A stretch of DNA of 64,000 nucleotides from Sceloporus undulatus. Taxonomy: Eukaryota; Chordata; Lepidosauria; Squamata; Phrynosomatidae. Both the position numbers and the translations under genes were made by a program. Below the pieces are notes generated by a model, which was not told where the DNA came from, ran no database searches, and saw only the letters and a list, made by a program, of their open reading frames with translations. Shown in pieces: positions 1 to 32,290 of this stretch (the first letter of the stretch is position 1; each line of letters begins with the position of its first letter). Location: positions 121,066,456 to 121,130,455 of the forward strand of contig NC_056525.1 of NCBI RefSeq assembly GCF_019175285.1, given 5' to 3'.

Positions 1-169
1 AGAGGCTGCTTGATCTCCACCAGGTACACAAGAGCAGTCAGAACAAGCCCTTGCACATCCCTGCCTCCAGTCAGTGACCAGGAACTGCTGCACCTGGAAG
101 CCCCCTGGCTGCTCTTGTGCACCGGCAGTGGAGAGCCACCGAACCCAGTCCAATGACTGAAGCTTGTCA

Positions 170-500
170 GTCTAACCCATTTGTGTGATTTGCAGAGACC
201 ATGAAGAAGAAGGACAAGTTGCTTACCTGTAACAGTATTTATTTGAGTGGTCATCTGCAAATTCACACAATTCCTACCCATCCTCCTCTCAGTGTCCTGT
301 TCATTGACTAGCCTCTGCTGTCACTGAGAACTGAGGATGAGAGTGAATGATAGGGGTAATATATAGGATGGGGGGAGCTACTGCCAAAAAGGTGCAGAAC
401 GTTGCAATCTAACTTCTGCCCAGAGATTCTAGAAGTTTCTGAGCACTGCTGCGCAGGCGCAGATTAACCCATTTGTGTAATCTCCTGTGGATACTTTAAG
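170..500. mobile_element. Inverted-repeat element, tail-to-head copies
   Basis: About 172-212 reads as one end of a repeat (AACCCATTTGTGTGA then GAGACCATGAAGAAGAA). From 213 the opposite end of another copy starts (GACAAGTTGCTTACCTGTAA then TGAGTGGTCATCTGC). The same two arms face each other as a hairpin at 5255-5381. A further AACCCATTTGTGTAAT arm sits near 466-481. Class unknown. Confidence 0.45.
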
Positions 501-1310
501 ATCTCGGGATGTGTATTATCTATCCCATCTCTCCAGGCTGACATTTTGGTTCTCCTGAAGCTCTGGTCCAAGGTGTCAATTGGGTGAGATGGCAATATTT
601 CAGACCTCCACATGCAACCCTGACAAGGCTAACTGTTCATTCTGCAAATTTCCTAGGGGTTCTCTCCTGTGTAGGGAATCCTGTGCTTCTCCTAATTGCT
701 ATGTCATGTCACAGCATACTTCATGCTTCATTACTTCATAGACCTACACAAAAAGGGGTTTTGAGCCACTGTTATATGGTCTCCAATCCCTTCTGCTCAT
801 GCTGGCATGTTGCAGGGGATTAGATAAAGTCGTTCGTTTTAAACATTAGAGGTAATGTTATGTCTAATTCTGTCACATTGCCTGGTGTTTTGCACCATCT
901 GGCTAGGAATTGGACATTGTGGCTGTTAAAGTCTATCCCAGCTCCACTGCTCTGAAAATTTTTGTTCCCAGGGCCCATTCATGATGGACTGACACCATGT
1001 CACTCCTGCTGTACTGTTTGTCTATCAGATCTGGCTGTTCCTGCCATGTCGTGATATCTTTGATACAACTGCTACAGGCCATCATGTCATGGGATACCAT
1101 CCCCACATAGATTTCTTTCAACCTGAAAGTGTGGTATCCCTTCACTTTTACAATGCTGTGACTAGTCTTTTTGCCATCACACCAGCTGCTGTTATTTTAA
1201 TTTGACATTTTCACCAAGATCTGCAATGCTTCATGCTGATAGCCTGGAGCATTACGCTCAGATGCAGCATGTCCTGTGTCAAGGGTCAATACCTGACAAG
1301 AAATATTTAG
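501..1310. other. Unassigned flank
   Basis: No gene, exon or recognisable element found. Short open frames here show no family resemblance. Confidence 0.5.
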
Positions 1311-1730
1311 ATGTGTGATGGCCATGAGCAATTATCAGCCAGCATCAGTTGCAGCTGTGCAGCATGGCAACACAGAGTGTACAAGGTCATTCTACTGCCA
1401 GCGAGCACGAAGCCTGTAAGATAAACATGTATCTGCTTAGACAAGGGGACAGTTTTCTGGGTGGCACAGGAAACATGTAACAGCCATGAATGGAAGAGGC
1501 TGTGTTTTAGGACCGCATGGCATTGAGTCCATATAAACTCAGAAGCTTCTGGGAATTGGTGTTGGGTTTTGTGAGAAGGAGTTGTCTTGTTAATTTTGTA
1601 TTGGAGAGTAAAAGTCGAGTTGGATAATTGGTTTGCACTTGTAAATAAAGATAAGCACTTTCGGGAGCTCCGCTTGTCTGTCATTAATCATCAGAAGCCT
1701 GGTGAGAGCTGGACAGTTCCCGGTGACCTG
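1311..1730 (+). mobile_element. Candidate solo LTR (fossil)
   Basis: An ATATAAACTC TATA-like box at 1531-1540 is followed about 110 bp later by AATAAA at 1644-1649. That is the promoter-to-poly(A) spacing of an LTR R region. Ends are uncertain and no target duplication was identified; family undetermined. Confidence 0.28.
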
Positions 1731-3195
1731 CGTTCCATCATTCTGGAAGACAACCATCTGCTGTTACCTCTGCTGCAGAGACCTGAGAACACGCTTTCAG
1801 GATTCACCAGTTTACTCTGCTATATCCTGACATCCTGTGGGTCACAACAATTGGGTCTTGCGATCTTCTCACTTCCCTTCTTGTCAGAGATTTGGTGTGA
1901 CTGGACGAGGTAATATTCCTCCTTTCTGATGTCCACCGCTGTTCCAGAAATTGTTACTGGAGCTCTTCTCCAGCTCGATGCCATTAGTCTCTCTCTCTAT
2001 GGATGGACTTCCAAACCATCTCATTGCTGAGCACAGACTGTCCATTTTATACTCTGCTAAAACAGGACATTCAGTCCTAGACTACTTAGCATTCTAGGCT
2101 GTGTCTGTCACTGCCATAATCTTCAGTTCATGACTTCGAGAAGGCTTTATCAGGTCACTGCCCTTTTCCCTATTTTTTTTTCCTCCAAGATTCCTTGAAT
2201 GACATTCCTTCATGTTTTGTAGGCTATGTAATCCCTCTTTCCTGGGTACCAATGTCCCGACCTGGGCAGCCTCACAATGTTGCATGCCTATTGCCCTGCC
2301 TTTTGACTTCCATTCACCATTTCAGATCAGAAAATGTCTGTATACCAGACCTTCTTGTTTGGTATTTTACTATAACTGCTTACAATAGTGAGCTTCCTTC
2401 GTTTTCATGCCACCGACCTATTCGGTAGCTTTGGCATTGCCAATAAATCTGTACTATGTAGGTCAGGGCTTTTCCCTGATCTTAATTTACACCTGCCATT
2501 TATTATGGACCATCAACGTTTACCTACAGTCTATGCAACATATGGTTAGCTGGCATTGCCTGTTTTTCTGCCAATGGGCATGTTTTACCTACATTGGTGA
2601 CTTTTTCCACATCTCTGTATTGGATTTTCTGCTCGACTCTGTACAGTTGTTATATCAGCGGGACTGTTCGACACCATGTTTGCACACCTTTGGGTAAAGA
2701 AGGTAAAGCATAACACACATGTGCAGTGGTGTCCCTGCAGCAGGTGTCACTAGGTATAGTAGTGGGGCTTTGAGGATAGGGCTTTGGGGGCAGAGGTTCC
2801 TGAAGTGGTGCACAATCTCTTCTCCTTGTGTCATCCTTCTCCTCACGAGAAGTGCAGGGCAGGGCTGCATGGGGGAAGGGGGTGCCACTGCCTCCCTTCT
2901 GAACAGAGCATGATGGCATAGGGGGGCTGGCTTGGAATCACTCTTCTTCTGGGATGTGTCGCCACTGTGTATGTGTGTCACAGAACCCGCAAAGAGGTTA
3001 CTTTCCTAAACAAGAACACCACTAGTAGTTACACCTGGAAAGGCAGGCTTAGAATTCAAATTACAATCCTTTGATCTATAAGGCTAGCAAATGTAATTTT
3101 AGTTTCTGGTGCAGATATATCTGTTAATTGGAAATTAAATTTAAATTCTCTATTTTCATCAAGCTATAAAGAGCTTTCTCTTTACTTAGAAACAG
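1731..3195. other. Unassigned flank
   Basis: No exon or classifiable repeat recognised in this mixed-composition stretch. Confidence 0.45.
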
Positions 3196-4099
3196 TTACT
3201 GTATATATTCATGCATAAGTCAAGAAATTTAGGTCAAAAATCCTGAGTCGGCTTATTCATGAGTCAATGGAAGTACTGTATTTTATCTCTTATTTTAAAA
3301 AAGGAACAATCCCCTGTTGAAGGGCAAGAATATGGAAGAGGCAACAAGGGAAAGTAACTTGAGAAAGAGAGTGCTTGAGAGAGAAAGGATCAACAGAAGG
3401 AGGACTGGGGAGGAGGCAGCTTGGAGATTGAGACAAGTAAGGACCGACGAAGAAGAGGCTAGGGAGAGAGGAAAGGAGTTGACATTGAAGAAGTTACAGA
3501 GAGGACGAGGATAAGATACCTGGAGGACAGAGAAAAGAGGACAAGACAACAACAGAGACTAAGCATCCCTTCTCCCTCGCTGCAATTGTTAAAAGACAGT
3601 AGAAGTAAAAGGAAAGAGGCTGAAAGCAAAGAAGGGAAAAAATAAGCCAACAGTACTATCTGCTGGCTAAAATAAATAACTCCTAAGAGACACTAAAAAA
3701 AATTAATTGATAGACAAAACTGTAATGGATGGTAGAATTGAACTGAAGAATTAAATCAATTAAATTGATTGAGAAATTTTGAAAATATATAACTATGATG
3801 ATGATGAATTGGTAGAAATAGAGATTCTGATATAACAGGGTTAAATAAGAGGATATATTAGTTGATTATAGTAATAGGGCATTTGAATAGAGAGATTTAG
3901 AAAAATGGAAGCGTCTTATGGTGACTGGGAAAAGTGACACAATTAAGATGATTATACTGCCAAAAATAATTTTTCTCTTTCAGTGTATACCCATTATAAA
4001 CAGTTTTATACCTTTTAAAGAATTGCACAGTGAAAAAGAGCCCGAATTAAATGGACAACACTGACAAAACAAAAAAAGGACGGTGGTAGACAAACTCTA

Positions 4100-4260
4100 G
4101 ATTTATTATTATTATTATTATTAATATAGCGCTGTAGATTTACACAGCGCTGTACATACTATCAATAAAATCGATAAAAATAAAACCTGCCAATGGCGTA
4201 CATTTTACAGGATAATAACAAAATACATATAAAACAATAAATAATAATACAAAATAGAAT
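4100..4260 (-). mobile_element. LINE/SINE 3' tail with (ATT)n end
   Basis: Contains the (ATT)n, TATAGCGCTGTA and ACACAGCGCTGTACAT signature. The same tail is at 23239-23320 and 44865-44971. Inserted into the L1. Confidence 0.5.
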
Positions 4261-5254
4261 TAGATAAAATAAGCAAGCAACAACTTAAAAACATTTGAAA
4301 AAAAGATTTAAAATATTATTATATAATTAACGTGCTAAATTGGATCTCAGATTGGATAAACCTGGAGAACCCAAGGTTTCAATAACTGATTTGGTTGGCA
4401 TGGGTATATATGGAACAGGAAAGTGAAAGTACACAAAGACTTCACTCACCATATTATAAGAAGAGCAATGTTAATGGTCTGGAACGTTGTTTTTTTTAAA
4501 CATATAGAGAAATGCCACTTTGGGTATCTCCCCATGAAGCCTTCTTCAGGAAATGGAGCTCTTTGACTAAATGGCTAAGGTACAAGGACATATTGAAGAA
4601 GAATCACCAATCAGGAAAATGGGAATTAAAAACTATAGAAGAATTAGAATCTCTTGATCCAAAAATGCATTGGTTTCTTTATATTCAATTAAAAGACAGA
4701 TAAAATGGATGAAAAATTAGAAGGTTTTGAAGAAGACTCAGTTGAATATGATAATATTTTGATGGACAAAAAGAGTAAGAAAACAGCAAGATTATATTGA
4801 GAACAACTGAAGACACAACAGGAATATGAGTCAGTCACTGAAGAGATGATAAAATGGGCTACAGATTTTAGTTGTATGTGTGGTGGAGGTGCCCTGAACT
4901 TAAAATCTTTTGGAAGAGAATACATAATCTGATTCAAGAAATGTTGGAAATTAGATTTCAGCTAAAACCAGAAATATACCAGTTGAATAGGCGATAAAAA
5001 CTATCCTCTTCCTGCAGTCCTTCTCCGATTGATTATGGCCAGAACTGAAGGAATCTGCCCTTTTAATACATTCCCTCATTATTCGTCATTTGTTAATTGC
5101 CAACTTTTCTTGATGCTATTGTTATGTATTTATGTATGATTTTACTATTATAACTTTATACTTTAGGGAGGGAGGTTCTGGAGGTTCTTTGTACTGTATA
5201 AACCTTGTTGTTCCCTACCTTGATCCCCAAAACGGAAGAGGTGGGATATGGACA

Positions 5255-5381
5255 GGTTGCTTACTTGTAACGATATTTCTTCGAGTGGTCATCTGCGAAT
5301 TCACACAAATGGGTTATTCTGTGCAGGCACAGAATAACCAACCCATTTATGTGATTCGCAGAGACCACGAAGAAGAAAAAT
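5255..5381. mobile_element. Short palindromic element
   Basis: Left arm TTCTTCGAGTGGTCATCTGC pairs with the inverse of GCAGAGACCACGAAGAAGAA around a GTGCAGGCAC loop. AAATGGGTTATTCTG pairs similarly. About 105 of the 127 bp fold into one hairpin. Related to 170-500. Confidence 0.6.
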
Positions 5382-6339
5382 AAATATATCATCATCATCG
5401 TTGTTGTTGTTATTATATTACCTCCAGAAATAGAAAGGAAATGGTGGAGAATCTTATTATATTTGATCTCAGCAGCAAGAATAACAATAGCACAAATGTG
5501 GAAAAAAAAGCAGAGTTGCCAACAATAGATGACTAGCTATTGAAAATATAAGACATGCAAGAAATGGATAGATTAACTTCGTGGCTAAATAATAAGGGAA
5601 TAGAGAAAATAAATGAATAATGGCTTCCAATAACAGAATTTTGTAAGAAGTGTTGGCAGTGATAATGCAAGTAACGGAATTAAGAATTGAAATATTGGAG
5701 ACAAAGAATAGAAATATAATTGATGTAAGAAACAGGGATGAGTACCGAGGAAACTTTAAAGAATACTTTGACAGAGAAATAATAAAGACAAGAACAGTTC
5801 GTTCTGTACTGTTAGGCATTTTTGTTAAGACATAGGGGAAGTTAAGATAAAGCATTATTATTGTATAGTAGAAGATAATGTAAATGATATATTATAGGAA
5901 CTAGCTGTTTCATTCATAGTAAAACTAGGCAATAATATTGTTGGATTGAATAATGTAATATCATGATAGAAGCTTTGTATGATTATTTTGTATTTCTATA
6001 TGATTATTCTATGTATATAATATATATATTAAATAAAAAGTTTTTTAAAAAGTAAAAGGCAAGAGTATAATCTGCCCTGGAAGCACTAATCCCCTGTCCA
6101 CTCTATCATACATCCGGCCTTAAGAGTGAGCACAAACAGTTATGTCCGATGGAATTTTGCAAGTTCTTTGGCATTGTTTTCTTTTGCTTCATCCTTTAGG
6201 TCCTTTGCTTTATGTCCCTAAATTTTACCCACGAATTATCCATGAGTCATATCAAAATCCGCAATTCTGGCCCCCAAACTTGTCCTTGACTTCTACATGA
6301 CGTCAACTTATAGCTGAGTATCTATGGTAAGTATGGCAC

Positions 6340-7440
6340 TAATATTCCATGTTTTAACAGTATCCATAGTAAGAACATACTTAGTAGTGTCTTTTTTTAT
6401 AATATATTATTTATTGCATTTTTGACAGATAAAATTTTTTAAAAAGCCCAATGTACAAAGGAATATACTTCTACTTACTCTTATCTGGCTTTATACTATT
6501 TCATAAGGTACATTCTTATCCTGAAAGAATTGTTTTTAGTAAAGTTTTATTATTTTCCATATCCACACATACGTTACAACCACATTACGCATACATTAAA
6601 ACATTTGTTACTACATTAACTGTTATTTTAATAAAAGGTTTACAGTCTCCTCTACCCCAACTCCCTCTTAATCCTAAATCTCTTCCCATAATCCTCCCAT
6701 CTAACCTCACTTCTCCCTCCCTTCTTTCACTTCTCCCCTCTTCATCCTTAAATCTCTCATACTTTCCATGTTTTTACCCTCTTATTTCCTTCCCGTACCT
6801 ATCAAATTACTATAACTATCTACCTGGTTATTAACATTCAATCTAAAGCAACTTCTTGACAAACTGTCTCTCCATTCTCTCCTGAAAACTTCCTCACTGT
6901 TGATTTGATCTTGCATTTGTTATATGACTTGCTTTTACTTCCTAGATTTAATACCATAGACTCAGTTGCTATATTTTCTTATATCCTTCTCTTAACAGTA
7001 CTATAATCCCATTAACCCCCAACTAATTAATTTTTATGCTTACTCTCTATTATATATATATATTCTGTAACGTATATCTATACTCTGTCCTATGACTGTT
7101 TTCTCCCCGTTGCTCCCTCAAAAATTCAGTTTCCCCAATCCTTGTCAAATTTGTCTAGTGTATTGTCTCTCAAATATTGGGTTAGTTTGTCTGCTTTTAT
7201 CATATCATAAAGTTTTAGCATTTAATCCTCTTTTCTAGGTATATCTTTCTTCTTCCAAGCTTCGGCAAAGGTGAACCCATATTATTAAGTAAAATAATAT
7301 TTTGCCAAGTTTATTTTCTAATTCAGTTTCCAGCATTCATAAAAGGTAATCTATCCTGAAAGAAATTTTTGACCCTTTCATGTTTTCTCTCCTTTTTATC
7401 TATATTACACCCACATCTTGAGAGGTTCATTAATGTGAAC
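6340..7440. other. T/C-rich unassigned sequence downstream of SHCBP1L
   Basis: Strongly T- and C-rich with CCTC runs around 6650-6800. Possibly an inverted LINE 5' region, but no motif confirms it. Confidence 0.35.
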
Positions 7441-7458
7441 TACAAATAATTATTCTTA

Positions 7459-7464
7459 TTTATT
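7459..7464 (-). terminator. SHCBP1L: Candidate polyadenylation signal of SHCBP1L
   Basis: An AATAAA on the minus strand lies about 100 bp past the SHCBP1L stop codon. The region is AT-rich, so chance matches are likely; no cDNA evidence is available. Confidence 0.35.
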
Positions 7465-7565
7465 AGTCTTCTAATAAAGCAATAAACATTAGTAGTGTCT
7501 TTTAATGAAGTAGGTTTTCCAAATATATCAAAGCAAACTTCAGAAATCATGTGCAATCTGCAACT

Positions 7566-27965
<20,400 letters not shown>

Positions 27966-28130
27966 CTCTGCCTCTGCAACCCCACTGAGCCTCCTCTGGT
28001 CCGTTACAGGGATTCATCCGCCAGCCGGAACTACTTAGCCAGGGTCAATGGCAGGGAAATCCGTTACAGCCTCAGAACGCCTCGTGATCAGCCCCGTCTC
28101 CCTCCGCGGCGAATATAAACCCAGCCAAAA
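27966..28130 (-). promoter_or_regulatory. SHCBP1L: SHCBP1L proximal promoter region with two MYB-type sites
   Basis: The 165 bp upstream of the ATG is moderately GC-rich with scattered CpGs. On the gene's strand, TAACGG (the MYB core YAACKG) occurs at 28001-28006 and again at 28061-28066. Both lie in the same longer context, CTGTAACGGA, spaced exactly 60 bp. A CCGGAA ETS-type core is at 28025-28030. A-MYB (MYBL1) is known to drive meiotic-stage testis genes, which fits a spindle protein of spermatocytes. That link is inference. Confidence 0.4.
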
Positions 28131-28189
28131 ATAGTCCCGTCATTAGTGCCTTGGAACTGCTGAGCCAGAGTCATTGGCTGAGCCTCCTC

Positions 28190-28985
28190 CTTTTCCAGGA
28201 CATGTCCTCCATTTCAAACCTCTGCCCAGGAGGGATTGCCCAATGTCCACTGCTCTGAGCAGGACTAAGAAGCATGGCGTTTATTTTTAGCATTTATTGG
28301 GTCATTCTCCAACATTTTTCTGGAGTGTCCTGTAATTTATGGCGCCTTCTCCTCCTTTGTAGTTAGGCAGGGTTCCCACAGACAGCCTCCTTTTCCAGGA
28401 CATGTCCTCCATTTCAGATTCCCATCCAGGAGGGATTTCCAAATGTCCTCCATTCTAAGCATGGCTATGAAGCACAAATATGCATTTATATGAGTGTGTT
28501 TAGTCATTTATATGAGTCCCTATGTTGGGAGAAATGTGGAATATAGGAAAATATAATAATAATAATTTAGCCTTTATGTGGCAATGTCCTACATTTCCCT
28601 CAGATGCCCTACATTTTGTGGTGCCTTGTCCTCCTTTGCGGTTAGGACAGAGTTCCCACAAACATCCTCCTTTTCCCAGGATGTTTCAACTTTCCATCCA
28701 GGAGGGATTTCCAAATGTCCTCCATTTTGAGCATGGCTATGAAACATGAATTTACATGTATATGAGTGTGTTTATGTGGCAATGTCCCACATTTTCTCAA
28801 GATGCCTACATTTAGCAGCGCCTTGTCCGCCTTTGCAGTTAGGACAGAGTGACCAGACGTCCTTTATTTCAGGACATATCCTCCATTTCAACCTTCTATC
28901 CCCAGGAGGGATTTCCAAATGTCCTTCATTTTGCGGTGCCTTGTCCCCCTTTGCTTTTAGGACATCTGGTCATCATGTGTCCAGC
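28190..28985 (+). repeat. Degenerate tandem repeat between SHCBP1L and NPL
   Basis: Four imperfect units carry TCCTCCATTTCA, CCAGGAGGGATTTCCAAATG and TCCTCCATTTTGAGCATGGC. Starts lie near 28190, 28390, 28670 and 28870 (200-280 bp apart). Two related units lie at 41437-41640. Confidence 0.7.
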
Positions 28986-29249
28986 ACATAATTAAAGCGA
29001 ATTTCAGAGGTTTTACGCTACAGAGTTACAGATACTGAAGTATCTTTCCTAGTGGCTCAGGGGCCATTTTGCACACTACACAGTCAAACCTGGGTTTGGT
29101 GGTCTTGGAAAGTTACATGGTGGACTGTAGTCCCCAAAATCTGAACCATTGGCTGGGACGGTTCTGGAAGTTTGCAAAGACAAACCCCATCTGAATAAAT
29201 GTTTCCAAGAAAACAGCATGATAGGAATTGCCTTCACCTCAGTTACAGT

Positions 29250-29365
29250 GGTGTGTGTTTATGGAGAGATCTCGAGTCATAGCACCTTTGAGGCTAACTG
29301 AAAGATAGAAGTTGGCAGCATGAGCTTTTGTCGACTTCGTAGATTCAGCCTGTGCTGGGCATGTT
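29250..29365 (+). repeat. Interspersed repeat fragment (GTAGCACCTTTGAGACT type)
   Basis: TAGCACCTTTGAGGCTAACT, then AGTTGGCAGCATGAGCTTTT. The same text recurs at 52540-52770, 53880-53950 and 54035-54120. Confidence 0.6.
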
Positions 29366-29662
29366 GTACTCCCCCTTAAGATGCAAGGTTGTGGCCATCA
29401 TGACACATGTCTTATTTGTATCCTGGTTGGATACAAATCCAACCTCATCCTCTGTCTTTCTCACATACTATAGTTCCCAGGTTCCCTTGAGATGAGAGTA
29501 TAGCCCTTAGACCAATATTAAACCAAGAATGGGAAAGCCATTGCCCTCCGGATGTTGTTGGATTGGAACACATATCATGGGTTAGGACTGATGGGAGCTG
29601 CAGTCCATCTGGAGGACCATACATAGTCTACCATTGCTGTAGAACTACCCTGACCTCTTTTC

Positions 29663-29750
29663 CTTGAAAGATTGAGAGTTCCTGCATGGCAGGAGGTTGG
29701 ACTGGATGGCCCTTGTGGTCTCTTCCAATTCTATGATTCTATGATTAACA
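29663..29750 (+). mobile_element. CR1 LINE 3' end
   Basis: CATGGCAGGAGGTTGGACTG, then CTCTTCCAATTCTATGATTC. Very 5'-truncated. Confidence 0.85.
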
Positions 29751-29759
29751 TGTTCAGGA

Positions 29760-31133
29760 ATTTCAACTGGTCTAAAGAGCAGTAGCCCAGATTGTCATTT
29801 GGCGTCTGCTACCACCTTTTATATCATTAGTTCTTGGATATATGTGTGTGTGTGTGTTTGTGTGAGTGGCAATTCCCTTAGATATACAAATAAAATTAAA
29901 TTTGGACCCTGCATTCTGGAATTCTGTTTCTTGGAACTGATATACGTATAAAGATTTGATCCCTGCTTTTATCTGCCCAAAGCCCTTTCAGCAGCTTTAA
30001 CTGGACTATCAAAATCCCCCTATTAAATAGTGGTTGTGGATGCGCTCTGGGACCTTTGCAACTTGGGTAACAAAGGGTTTGCAAGAGGACCACCATCCAG
30101 AACCAAGTGCTGACTACAGGTGCACTCCAGCACCTGGCACTGCGATGGCAGGGTCAACATGGCTTCTAAAGTCTTTACCCACCTGGTGTCTTCTCTAATG
30201 GGTGATGGTGCTTGGTGGGTTTGTTGTGCACAGGTTTCTCCAGCTGGAGAACTGAGTGTGTCCATATCTATGAGGTCAGACCATGGACACACCTCTTAAT
30301 GTCATCTAGCTCATGCTTGATGCAGAGAAAACCAACCCCCCTACCACATTTAGTTTCCCCTGTTGCAGCCTTGTGCATATGGAAGGCAGCAGGTGTAGAA
30401 AAAACTACTATACATTGTCCATAGTAAAAAATTGTATTAAAATCTTATCTTTGTTTTTCAAAGGCTCAAAATCTAAGTTATCAGTAAACTATATTTCCTT
30501 TAGTAAAGATTTACGGTACTTTTGAATAAACATACACAGCAAGAAGAGTTGAAGTGAAGTTTCAGGTTTAGGATTCCCTCTGAAACAGTCCGCTTAGAAC
30601 CAAATTGATTCTGGAGTGTGCCATGATCTTTTTCCAGTCTTCACCCCTTCAAATAAACAGTTATCCAAGAAAATGTTGTCAATCACAGAGAACATCACTG
30701 ATTGGTCAAGGCTGATGTTGGATGTTTCACTGGTCAGGAAGGTTTAAAAACATTTTGCAGGTTTCAAGAATTTGTATAATCAAAACAATTCTTGAACCTC
30801 TGAGTTCTATAATTATGAAACAATAATAAGATCTACCAATTTATATTGGTAGTTTATATTGGTCTTCATCTTGTCTTGTATGGAAGGACTCAAAAATTTC
30901 ATTTCTTTTCTTCATTTGCTCCAAACAGTTTTCTTCAATTTTCAACACCAAGTTGGTTTCTTTTGATTTCAACATAGAAATGATTAGCAAATATTGTTCT
31001 ACAATCCGTGATAAGATAGCCAGTCCAGACTTATTAGCCAGCAATCTCATGGATGGCACAATGTCCATCTCATTTCAAGCACTCAGTTCTAGGAGACAAC
31101 GGTCATACAGGACCATGCTGCACATGTCGCTGC
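29760..31133. other. NPL 3' flank / likely 3' UTR
   Basis: No exon seen. A 75-codon minus-strand frame at 30841-31068 follows the NPL stop but resembles nothing I know. A (TG)n tract lies at about 29842-29864. No convincing poly(A) signal was found. Confidence 0.45.
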
Positions 31134-31291
31134 TTAAAGTAAAGTGTAGGGACAGTTCTTTAGGCTTTCTAGTTTGGCTTTTACTTTGAGAACAAACTCC
31201 TCTGAGGCACTTGAGAGTGGCAGTCGGGGCGGGCCCATTGGTATCCCTGAAACCAAACTCATCACTGCTTTGATCTGTGGAACCCCAAATC
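31134..31291 (-). CDS. NPL: NPL coding exon 11 (last)
   Basis: 158 bp exon reading [20 protein letters not shown] then [12 protein letters not shown], ending NCPYTLL before TAA. The tail is about ten residues shorter than human. Acceptor is CTTTTATAG. Confidence 0.95.
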
Positions 31292-32256
31292 CTATAAAAG
31301 TAAAAAGCACAAATACACTTCTTAAAGACAACACCTCCTCTTACATCATTTTCACAGTCAGTTATGCAAAACGACTGTATACTCACACACACACACACAC
31401 ACACATGATTTACCATCACGAAACTGCAAGCTCACAATAATTTTTATATTGCAGGGGTGAGGAAAATGTGTTCAAGTGTTGGTGGACTACAACTTCCAAC
31501 AATCCTAACACAGCACAGCTAATGAAAGAAAGTGAGAACTGCAATCCAACAACAGCTGTTGGGTCACACATCCCACATCCCTAAATTTTTTCAAATGTGA
31601 AGATTTTCACGTTCATTTTCCTGTTTAAATCTCTATTATAGACCCATAAAAAGAGGTGGGAATGGTTTAGACTACTGATTTAGTTCATAGCAGTGCACAG
31701 ATTCAGTCTATGGACTAATCAATTCATATTTGTGATGCCATAGTACAGGTATGCCTCAGTTAACAAAGGGGACATGACCTCTTTAACAGAGAATTTGATA
31801 CCAGATGCAGAAATAACATAGAGAAAATAGGGATAGGTTGTTACACCACCACCACAAAAAGAGAGCATTCAATATGTTTCAGCAAAGCTTTCCTTCAAAA
31901 CTAAGGCCCCATACAGACAGGCCAAAATAAAGCTGCTTTGGGTCACTTTGGAGGTACGCTGTTTAAATGATGCATGCATCCTAAGAGGCCAGAAGCTGTG
32001 CCAAAGCCATGCCCCAGTCCTAAGGATTGGAGCACAGGTTTGGCGCAGCTTTTGGCCTCTTAAGATGCCTGTATCATTTAAAAAGCATATCTCCAAAGTC
32101 ATCCAAAGCAGCTTTATTTTGGCCTGTCTGTATGGGACCTAACATTATGTACAGTATATGGGAAATGAAACACCAGGTCAGGGAAGCCTTGCATAAGTAA
32201 AGCAAAACATTTTGGACCTTCTAGAGACCACTTCAAGGCTTCTTCCAAAAAGTATC

Positions 32257-32290
<34 letters not shown>

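Larger units (their letters stand above)
3619..6051 (+). mobile_element. 5'-truncated L1-like LINE, degenerate
   Basis: Plus-strand frames recall the L1 ORF2 C-terminus: KMIILPKIIFLFQCIPI near 3946, then MPLWVSPHEAFFRKW and QSGKWELKTIEELESLDP at 4512-4700. The 3' end is AT-rich and finishes AATAAAAAGTTTTTTAAAAA. A near-match pair GTAAAAGGaAAGAG (3605-3618) and GTAAAAGGcAAGAG (6052-6065) may be the target-site duplication. It carries later insertions at 4100-4260 and 5255-5381. Confidence 0.6.
3196..6335. mobile_element. Terminal-inverted-repeat element split by an L1 insertion
   Basis: The left end has GCATAAGTCAAGAAATTTAGG then GAGTCGGCTTATTCATGAGT. The right end read in reverse has CAGCTATAAGTTGACGTCA and CTCATGGATAATTCGTGGG. 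These are two arms of the widespread TATAAGTCGA-type repeat. A related single end lies near 8698-8815. The interior is purine-rich (3300-3600) and then taken over by the L1 at 3619-6051. Confidence 0.4.

Noticed and set aside
28108-28120. TATAAA near the SHCBP1L promoter
   Set aside because: It reads TATAAA only on the plus strand, opposite to the gene.
30841-31068. 75-codon minus-strand frame directly after the NPL stop
   Set aside because: Not in frame with NPL, no splice link, no recognised family; more likely 3' UTR or intergenic chance frame.
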